Assembly: GCA_023381515.1 (NCBI GenBank) | Contig: JAMCQI010000010.1 | Coordinates: 1-33,119 of the forward strand | Length of the DNA: 33,119 nt | DNA from: Chloroflexota bacterium | GTDB lineage: Bacteria; Chloroflexota; Anaerolineae; UBA4142 | Direction: 5' to 3' | Part shown: piece after piece, positions 27,147-33,119 of the stretch | Layout: every line of letters starts with the position of its first letter | Numbering within the stretch: the first letter of the stretch is position 1 | The notes under the pieces: model-generated | Databases searched by the model: none | The model's input: the letters and a program-made list of their open reading frames with translations, nothing else | What the model was told of the DNA's origin: nothing | Program-made: the position numbers and the translations under genes

Positions 27147-30100
27147 ATGACCATCCACATCTCTGCTCGCCTCGCCTGGCATGATAGCGGCTGGAACGGC
27201 CGAATATGCCACAATCCCCGCGCCAACACCTACTGCGTCGGCCAGTACTCGTTTCCCGCGGACCACATCGCCAAGCACCGCGACCTCGAATGGGAATGCA
27301 CAGAAGGAACGCAAGGTGAGCGCATCTGCCGGTTGAACGGTATTCCACCGTGTATCATGAGCGTGAACGCCTTCGGTGCCGACGAGCTTGTCGCCTCCAA
27401 TGATCCCCCCGATTGGTTCAACGACAACACCGACACAAAACGTTGGCCTCTTCCCCCCGCGACCGTCGCGACCTGGCCCTATGAAGAGATGTTCCGAGAT
27501 GAGGTGGTCAATCCCGAGGGCAGCAAGACGAAATATGACGCGGTGAAACGTCGGGAATATATGCGCGCGTTTTTCTCTGCCATTACCCCGGACCGCAGCC
27601 TGGTATTCTATTACACTAACTACAGCAACCCATTCTCGGAGAATGACCAACTCCGCTATGTGCTGGTCGGCGCAAGCCGTGTCAAAGGTGTTGGGGACGA
27701 GCTCACATGGGTAAATCAATCTCCGAAAATCGCCACACGCTATGGCCCAATGGTCTGGTTCCGCAACATAACGTCCCATTACCCGGACCAGGGGTTCCGA
27801 ATTCCCTATCATTTGTATTGGAACTCGCCCGAGATACTGGAGCGCATACTTGTCGTCCCGGATAATCCTCGCCATTTCAAGTATGCAGCCCGCCATATAA
27901 CCGACGACGGGGCGCTTGGTCTCATCGAACGGCTCCGCGAAGTGGCCGCGGTGCTGCAAGAAATCGGTGACGAGTCGGAGAACTGGCAAGCCCGCCAGGA
28001 TTGGCTCGCGTCGGTTATGGCCGAGGTCTGGCATAACCGTGGCCTTTACCCGGGCCTGACGCGGGTATGGGACTATTTGAAATTCGGCGAAGCGATTCCC
28101 TACACCAAGGCTAAAATTGCAGAAAAGGGGGAACTGGCCGTCAAGGACCAGCTGTTTGCCCTAGTGGAGGGTCGCACTGAACGTGTCCAGGGGCTCGAAA
28201 TTGCCGCCGCGCGACTGGGCAAGGTGCGGAAAAAGTGGAAAGAGCTGGAAACGGATCAACACTCCCTCCTGCGCGACACTCTTCCCCGCTTTGATCTTCA
28301 GGCTGACCAGATCGCCAGGATCATGGATGAACCGGAGAAAGCGAGCATCTACGCTGCACCCGCGCAAATCAGCGCCGATCCGTACATCCTTTCCGAACAG
28401 TACGTAGGCGGCAATCCGGACGACCAAGTCTCGTTCAGCCAGATCGATCATGGCCTGTTTCCCTCCCCGGACCTCGGAAACACCGCCGCCCTCGAGCCCG
28501 ATGGATGGGAACGCCTTCGTGCCCTCTGCGTCCAACAACTTCAGGAAACTGAGCAGCACACATTCCAGCCCGCAGACCTGGTACTCGACAATGTGAACCG
28601 GCGGCTTTCGTTCCTCCCGGAATGGAAGGCCGTCCTGTACAAGGCCAGACAATTCGAGACTGAAAAAGACAATCTCGGGGATGCTCTCACCTATCGTTAC
28701 GAGGGCGACACCCTCTACCTCTACCTAAAATCCGTCTTCGATGACGAGCGCTTTGTTGAAACGACCCTCCGTCAACTCGCTGCACGCCCCGATATACCCC
28801 TCCGCTCCCCGGTAGTCGAAGGGGACTGGAAGACCTACCTGACCGACCCCAACAGTCCGTTCTACAAGCAGCACCCCAACGAGTACGCGGAAGCGATCTC
28901 CCAGCAGGTCGTCGTTTGCCAAAAGATCTTCCGCCGGCCCCTCAGCGTCCTCTCTGGTGCTGCAGGAACTGGCAAAACAACGGTCGCGAGCGCGATCATC
29001 AAGGCCATCGAAAAAGGCCATGGGACGGGTACTTCCTTTCTGCTGCTCGCGCCGACCGGCAAAGCGGCTGATCGGCTCCGCGACCGAACCGGAAAGCCCG
29101 CCTCGACGATACACTCGTTCTTGGCAAGCCAGGGTTGGCTCAACGATAATTTTGCCTTCAGGCCCAAAGGTGGCAAGCGGGCCGACACCATCACAACCTA
29201 CATCGTCGACGAGTCCTCAATGCTGGACTTGCCGCTCCTCGCGACTCTCTTTCGCGCCATCAACTGGAATTCCGTTCAGCGCCTCATCTTCATTGGCGAC
29301 CCCAACCAGCTCCCGCCCATTGGCACCGGTAAGGTCTTTGCCGACCTGATTGATTGGCTGAAAGCCGAAATCCCCTCCAATATTGGCGAACTGACCACCA
29401 ATATGCGCAATAAACTCAACGAGTTGCTGGGCCGGGGCACTGGCATCATCGATCTGGCTTCGCTCTTTATCCGCCGCGACCTGGCAAGTCAGAAATCTGC
29501 AGATGACGAAGCAAAGGAAGAGACGCTCTTACAGGAGCTGCAGCAGGAGGGCCTCGTCAGGGGCGATCTCCGTGTGCTGTATTGGAAGACACAGGAAGAG
29601 TTGGAATCCCGGTTGCTCGACACGATCCGGTCAGACATGACCGACTACGTCCGAAAGCATGGGGGAACAGTGGACCCGTCCCGCCCCGACAAGCTCTGGA
29701 AAGCATATTGGAACAACGGAAACAACCCATCTCAGCCGGAGCGCAATCAGGTGATCTCCCCCTACCGAGGCGAGCCGTTTGGTGTCGAACACCTCAACGC
29801 ACTGCTCCAAAGACAAAAGAACAGTTGGTGGCTCGACAACAAGGGGTCCGTTGGAGGAATCACTATCGACGACAAGGTAATTCAGATCATCAACCGCCCG
29901 CAGTCGAACATGATCTGGGCCTACGATACCCGACAGAAAAAGAACATCAAAGTGCAGGCGTATAACGGCGAGATTGGCACCACCAAGATTCACGGGTTCG
30001 ATACGCACAACAACAAGTGGAAATGGCCGACCTTTCACGTCGAGCGCTTGCAGGTTGTGTTCAGCCGCAAGCCCGATCTCTGGGTGAGCTACGGGTCCGA

Positions 30101-31274
30101 GGGCGAAGTGACGGAGAATCTTGAACTGGCCTACGCCATCTCCGTTCACAAAGCCCAGGGAAGCGAGTTTGAATTCCTCTACTTTGTGCTCCCCAAGTAC
30201 AAACGCGGTCTGCTCTCACGCGAATTGTTCTACACTGGCATTACCCGCGCTCAGACTTTTAGCACCCTCCTGATACAAGAGGACATCGCGCCTATCCTCA
30301 GCCTCCGCCGGCCCGAAAACTCCTACCTGGCACGCATTAACTCGTCGCTCTTCCGTTTCAGACCCATCTCTCCCGATTTGCAGCGAATGCACGACTGGTA
30401 CGTTGAGGGGCGAATCCACCGAACCCTGACCAATGAGATGGTACGCTCCAAGAGCGAGGTAATTATCGCCAACCTCCTGTCGGATCGCGAGATTCCCTTC
30501 GAGTACGAAGTTCCGCTCTATTCTCCCGTTGACGGCACTTTTTACCTGCCGGACTTTACCATCAACCTGCGTGGCGAGCGATGGTACTGGGAGCACCTTG
30601 GCCTCCTCCACGACGAGCGCTACAAGAACCACTGGCAAGAGAAGAAGGCGTGGTACAAAAAGAACGGCTACTGGGATCACGTGATTACCTCAGAGGAGGG
30701 TCCGGGCTTTGACAGCAAGCTCGTTGAAGCTCTTATCGCCGACAAGCTTGGCGTTACCGGCCCCGGCATCGACAACACTCCGCCTCTTAGCGATGTCGAG
30801 AAGCTTGCGGCTTTGATCGCCCAGGGAGAGAGCGAGACCCTCGAATTCAAGGAAACGCTCGAGGCAAAGAACACCACTGGGGAACGCTTACCGGCTCTGG
30901 TCCAGACGTCGCTCAAGACCCTTGCGGCTTACTTGAACACCAACGGCGGCATCCTTCTCATTGGCGTCGCAGACAACGGTCAAATCAAAGGGTTGGAAAA
31001 GGATTTTCAGTTGTTATCAAGGAGCAAGAATACCGACGGACTCGAACTCAAGATCCGCGATCTCATCAAGGACCACTTTGACCCTGTGCCACTCGGTTTC
31101 ATTGACATCGCCTTCATTTCCGCTGGCGACCAACAGGTGTGCCGCGTTCAAGTCCGTCCGAGTGATGAGGTTACACACTACGACAAGGCAGTATACGTCC
31201 GCGATGGCAACCGCACGCTTCAGCTCGAAGGACGCCAACTCACAGAATGGCTGCTCAGGCGCCTGCGTAAGTAA
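27147..31274 (+). CDS. Multi-domain fusion: unknown N-terminus, RecD-like helicase, PD-(D/E)xK-like nuclease, AlbA_2 domain
   Basis: A 1375-aa protein with at least four parts. Residues 1-500 (HISARLAWHDSGWNG, NPRANTYCVGQY) are a Cys- and Trp-containing region I cannot assign. Residues 580-1080 are a RecD-like SF1B helicase: GAAGTGKTT (Lys610), DESSML (Asp688-Glu689), IFIGDPNQLPPIG, and the late motif YAISVHKAQGSEF. Residues 1095-1180 look like a PD-(D/E)xK nuclease: Glu1104 in RSKSEV, Asp1136 in LPDFTI and Glu1149 in YWEHLG, with Leu in place of the usual Lys. Residues 1225-1370 form an AlbA_2 (Schlafen-type) domain: ESETLEFKET, AAYLNTNGGILLIGVAD. The ATG at 27147 follows CTGGAG; an earlier in-frame start at 27066 overlaps the previous gene. 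It probably unwinds and cuts foreign nucleic acid. Confidence 0.88.
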   Translation: MTIHISARLAWHDSGWNGRICHNPRANTYCVGQYSFPADHIAKHRDLEWECTEGTQGERICRLNGIPPCIMSVNAFGADELVASNDPPDWFNDNTDTKRWPLPPATVATWPYEEMFRDEVVNPEGSKTKYDAVKRREYMRAFFSAITPDRSLVFYYTNYSNPFSENDQLRYVLVGASRVKGVGDELTWVNQSPKIATRYGPMVWFRNITSHYPDQGFRIPYHLYWNSPEILERILVVPDNPRHFKYAARHITDDGALGLIERLREVAAVLQEIGDESENWQARQDWLASVMAEVWHNRGLYPGLTRVWDYLKFGEAIPYTKAKIAEKGELAVKDQLFALVEGRTERVQGLEIAAARLGKVRKKWKELETDQHSLLRDTLPRFDLQADQIARIMDEPEKASIYAAPAQISADPYILSEQYVGGNPDDQVSFSQIDHGLFPSPDLGNTAALEPDGWERLRALCVQQLQETEQHTFQPADLVLDNVNRRLSFLPEWKAVLYKARQFETEKDNLGDALTYRYEGDTLYLYLKSVFDDERFVETTLRQLAARPDIPLRSPVVEGDWKTYLTDPNSPFYKQHPNEYAEAISQQVVVCQKIFRRPLSVLSGAAGTGKTTVASAIIKAIEKGHGTGTSFLLLAPTGKAADRLRDRTGKPASTIHSFLASQGWLNDNFAFRPKGGKRADTITTYIVDESSMLDLPLLATLFRAINWNSVQRLIFIGDPNQLPPIGTGKVFADLIDWLKAEIPSNIGELTTNMRNKLNELLGRGTGIIDLASLFIRRDLASQKSADDEAKEETLLQELQQEGLVRGDLRVLYWKTQEELESRLLDTIRSDMTDYVRKHGGTVDPSRPDKLWKAYWNNGNNPSQPERNQVISPYRGEPFGVEHLNALLQRQKNSWWLDNKGSVGGITIDDKVIQIINRPQSNMIWAYDTRQKKNIKVQAYNGEIGTTKIHGFDTHNNKWKWPTFHVERLQVVFSRKPDLWVSYGSEGEVTENLELAYAISVHKAQGSEFEFLYFVLPKYKRGLLSRELFYTGITRAQTFSTLLIQEDIAPILSLRRPENSYLARINSSLFRFRPISPDLQRMHDWYVEGRIHRTLTNEMVRSKSEVIIANLLSDREIPFEYEVPLYSPVDGTFYLPDFTINLRGERWYWEHLGLLHDERYKNHWQEKKAWYKKNGYWDHVITSEEGPGFDSKLVEALIADKLGVTGPGIDNTPPLSDVEKLAALIAQGESETLEFKETLEAKNTTGERLPALVQTSLKTLAAYLNTNGGILLIGVADNGQIKGLEKDFQLLSRSKNTDGLELKIRDLIKDHFDPVPLGFIDIAFISAGDQQVCRVQVRPSDEVTHYDKAVYVRDGNRTLQLEGRQLTEWLLRRLRK

Positions 31275-31360
31275 CCGGCGTCACCACCGGAACCGAACTC
31301 GCCGCGCGTAGGTGAGGGCTGCTCCGGTGGCCCGTGGGACCGTCCGCAACCCTATGACCG

Positions 31361-31510
31361 GTAGGGGCGGCCCGGAACCGCGCGTCCGCCCGGAACCGCG
31401 CGATCGATCGAAACCGCGCGTCCGCCCTGGGCCGCGCGACCGGTCGAAACCGCGCGTCCCCCCGGAACCGCGCGTCCCCCGGAACCGCGCGGCCGCCCGA
31501 CACCGCGCGC
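31361..31510. repeat. GC-rich short tandem repeat tract
   Basis: A run of imperfect 14-18-nt units around the core GGAACCGCGCG or GAAACCGCGCG separated by TCCGCCC-like linkers, at least eight in a row. It is followed by GTAGGGGCG elements at 31598, 31680 and 31706. Open frames through this tract give Arg/Pro-rich low-complexity peptides and are not credible genes. No gene is visible between 31275 and 32102. Confidence 0.7.
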
Positions 31511-31679
31511 TCGCCCCAACCGCGTCGCCGCTCGCATGGGACACCCTCCCCGACCGCGAACGTGCGACCTCATGTGATCGTTTGCACCCGACAACCCGTA
31601 GGGGCGACCCGGAGCCTGTCCTGAGCCGCGCGAAGGATGGTCGCCCGGATCCGCACGGCGGCACGGACCGCGATGATTC

Positions 31680-31871
31680 GTAGGGGCGGCCCGCAGGGCG
31701 TCTTGTAGGGGCGGCCCTGAGTGGCCGCCCTGAGCCGCGCGAAGGATGGTCGCCCTGGGCCGCGCGAAGGACGGTCGCCCTGAGCCGCGCGAAGGATGGC
31801 CGCCCTGGGCCCGCTGCCGCTTCGGATCCGCGTGCCCTATTTTGTTGGTCAGCTGGAGGCGCACTCGCCCA
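31680..31871. repeat. 192-bp direct repeat, copy A
   Basis: This segment recurs at 32928-33119 with a handful of substitutions. It begins GTAGGGGCGGCCC, contains three units of a CCGCGCGAAGGATGG(C/T)CGCCCTG motif, and then a single-copy part (CCGCTGCCGCTTCGGATCC). The last 99 bases (31773-31871) are identical to the last 99 of the window. Together the copies bracket the transposase remnant. Confidence 0.9.
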
Positions 31872-31898
31872 TGGTAGGCCGACCCCCCATACACGCTC

Positions 31899-31955
31899 GG
31901 CGTCCCTGCAGAGGGACGCCCGGCTGCAATGCCCCGAGAGGCGATTTCAATCGCC
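31899..31955. repeat. Two adjacent hairpins between repeats
   Basis: GGCGTCCCT-GCAG-AGGGACGCC (31899-31920) is a perfect 9-bp stem, followed by GGCGAT-TTCA-ATCGCC (31940-31955). Neither has a T-run. They look like REP-type palindromes belonging to the repeat cluster rather than a terminator. Confidence 0.6.
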
Positions 31956-31970
31956 CCCGCGTTTTCCGCC

Positions 31971-32087
31971 TTCATCCTTCAACCGCCTCGCCTCCGCCTC
32001 CCGCGTCACCGTCGTTCGGGCGACCGGCCGGCCGCCCCCTCGAGGCCGCCTCAAGACAGGGCGCCCACATCGGGGCGCCCCTACAAA
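31971..32087. repeat. 117-bp dispersed repeat, copy A
   Basis: It begins TTCATCCTTCAACCGCC and ends CGCCCCTACAAA. A near-identical copy of the same length lies at 32529-32645, inside the transposase remnant. The 3' part forms a GC hairpin. This copy ends 16 nt before the ATG of the transposase remnant, the usual position of elements mobilised by REP-associated transposases. Confidence 0.85.
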
Positions 32088-32373
32088 AAACACCTACCGT
32101 CCATGCAACACGATCCCGACCCACACCACCGCAAATCCATCCGCCTGCGCGGCAATGATGACGCGCAACCGGGCGCGTATTTGGTCACCATCTGCACGCA
32201 TCATCGGGAATGTCTGTTCGGTGACCAGGTGCTGCGTTCCGTCGTGGAAACGCAATGTCGCCCGTTGCCTTGTCATTTCTCCCATATAGAATCAGACGAA
32301 TGGGTGGTGATGCCAAATCACCTGGACGCGATTGTTGTCATCGCAGACGATGCGAGGCGCGTGGATCCCGCGC

Positions 32374-32478
32374 GTAGGGGCGAGGCATTTGCCAACGCGA
32401 GATCGGACAGAGAACTGCCTGGCTCGAGCGTATCTCGCCGCCATGACCATATTGATCTGGCAAATGCCTCGCCCCTAC
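32374..32478. repeat. Inverted-repeat (MITE/REP-like) insert in the transposase remnant
   Basis: The 21-bp arm GTAGGGGCGAGGCATTTGCC(A) at 32374-32394 is perfectly complementary to 32458-32478, with 63 nt between. Its outer ends carry the GTAGGGGCG / CGCCCCTAC signature seen at many points of this repeat cluster. With the adjoining 117-bp repeat it interrupts the transposase gene. Confidence 0.85.
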
Positions 32479-32528
32479 ATCCGCGCCGTCTTCATCCCTC
32501 GGCACCTGCCCCGCGCTCTCCAGCGGGG

Positions 32529-32645
32529 TTCATCCTTCAACCGCCTCGCCCCCGCCTGCCGCGTCACCATCGTTCGGGCGAGCGGCCGGCCGCCCCCTCG
32601 AGGCCCCCTCAAGACAGGGCGGCCACACGGGGCCGCCCCTACAAA
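32529..32645. repeat. 117-bp dispersed repeat, copy B (inside the transposase remnant)
   Basis: The same length as copy A (31971-32087), offset by 558 bp and with few differences. Its 3' part forms the hairpin AGGGCGGCC-ACACGG-GGCCGCCCT, which ends in CGCCCCTAC. It is preceded at about 32508 by the CCCCGC...GCGGGG hairpin also found at 16695-16720. Confidence 0.85.
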
Positions 32646-32927
32646 CCATCCCTCCCTGTTCGACATCGTCGACTGGCTCAAGACGGTGACCACGAATGAA
32701 TACATCCGCGGTGTCAAGGAAAATCAATGGCCCCCGTTCGATCGCCACGTCTGGCAACGCAGCTACCATGATCACATCATCCGCAACGAACGCGAATTCG
32801 ATGCCTTTCGCGCCTACATCCTCGCAAACCCCTCCCCCTGGGCGCTCGACATCGACAACCCGATTCATTCTGCGAAATCCACCTCCCCCAGAACCATCGA
32901 AGACTATCTGCGCGACGCCCATCTCCT

Positions 32928-33119
32928 GTAGGGGCGGCCCGCAGGGCGTCTTGTAGGGGCGGTTCTGAGTGGCCGCCCTGAACCGCGCGAAGGATGGCCG
33001 CCCTGGGCCGCGCGAAGGATGGTCGCCCTGAGCCGCGCGAAGGATGGCCGCCCTGGGCCCGCTGCCGCTTCGGATCCGCGTGCCCTATTTTGTTGGTCAG
33101 CTGGAGGCGCACTCGCCCA
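32928..33119. repeat. 192-bp direct repeat, copy B (runs off the window)
   Basis: It starts within the last codons of the transposase remnant and continues to the end of the window, matching 31680-31871 at an offset of 1248. The window ends inside the repeat, so its true length is unknown. Confidence 0.9.

Larger units (their letters stand above)
32103..32931 (+). pseudogene. REP-associated tyrosine transposase (RAYT, IS200-like Y1), disrupted
   Basis: The 5' part (about 32103-32370) encodes HRKSIRLRGNDDAQPGAYL, TICTHHRECLFG and WVVMPNHLDAIVVI, typical of RAYT proteins. The 3' part (about 32646-32931), in a different frame, encodes DIVDWLKTVTTNEYIRGVKE, FDRHVWQRSYHDHIIRNERE and AYILANPSPWALD, the rest of the same protein including the candidate catalytic Tyr region. 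Between them about 280 bp of repeat DNA has been inserted and the frame is lost. The HUH metal motif normally reads NHLHA or NHVHL; here it is NHLDA, so the second His is Asp and catalysis should be lost in any case. The remnant sits between the two 192-bp direct repeats. Confidence 0.85.

Noticed and set aside
17186..31274. Complete BREX or DISARM system
   Set aside because: Only PglX-like or PLD/SNF2 pieces are shared. Core genes such as pglZ, brxC/brxL and drmA/drmB are absent from the window.
31284..31330. Terminator after the last defence-like gene (CCACCGGA / TCCGGTGG)
   Set aside because: The stem is 8 bp but the loop is 31 nt and there is no T-run.
31275..32102. Arg/Pro-rich open frames on both strands
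   Set aside because: They follow the GC-rich repeats, have no family signature and no ribosome site.

Overview
The window is GC-rich and looks like part of a draft or metagenomic genome of an anaerobic or facultative bacterium. I would guess Chloroflexota (Anaerolineae or a relative). The reasons are an anaerobic glycyl-radical enzyme with its activase, type-I sugar ABC transport, and intergenic DNA full of short GC hairpin repeats whose ends read GTAGGGGCG / CGCCCCTAC. The taxonomic guess is inference. All convincing genes are on the + strand.

Region 1 (1-16099) is one long, tightly packed catabolic operon. It holds a tandem pair of sugar-binding proteins (the first is only a 3' fragment), a single-domain ABC ATPase and a permease. 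Next come a UroD-superfamily methyltransferase-like protein, a corrinoid (B12) protein and a second UroD-like protein, then an aldo/keto reductase, a glycyl-radical enzyme activase and its glycyl-radical enzyme. L-ribulokinase (araB), L-ribulose-5-phosphate 4-epimerase (araD), L-arabinose isomerase (araA), a third UroD-like protein and a zinc alcohol dehydrogenase complete it. Several gene pairs overlap by 4-14 nt. The ara enzymes carry imported pentose to D-xylulose 5-phosphate. Ordinary arabinose catabolism needs neither the corrinoid/UroD genes nor the radical enzyme. The operon therefore probably handles a modified pentose or glycoside, for example an O-methylated one.

Region 2 (16100-17185) is non-coding. 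It contains nine head-to-tail copies of a 51-bp palindromic repeat, a dispersed hairpin repeat and a good extended -10 promoter (16761-16789). A roughly 390-nt, strongly folded leader follows, ending in an intrinsic terminator only 30 nt before the next gene.

Region 3 (17186-31274) is a five-gene operon that looks like a DNA-defence or restriction system: a PLD-nuclease/SNF2-helicase fusion, a large PglX/Eco57I-type adenine methyltransferase, a HelD-like helicase, a DprA/SLOG-like protein, and a 1375-aa fusion of an unrecognised N-terminus, a RecD-like helicase, a PD-(D/E)xK-like nuclease and an AlbA_2 (Schlafen-type) domain. It does not match a complete BREX or DISARM set and is the best candidate here for an undescribed system.

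Region 4 (31275-33119) is repeat-rich. It has GC-rich short tandem repeats, a 192-bp direct repeat at both ends, a 117-bp repeat in two copies, and a decayed REP-associated (IS200-like, Y1) transposase interrupted by one of these repeats. Both ends of the window lie inside repeats that also occur internally, which suggests assembly breakpoints.
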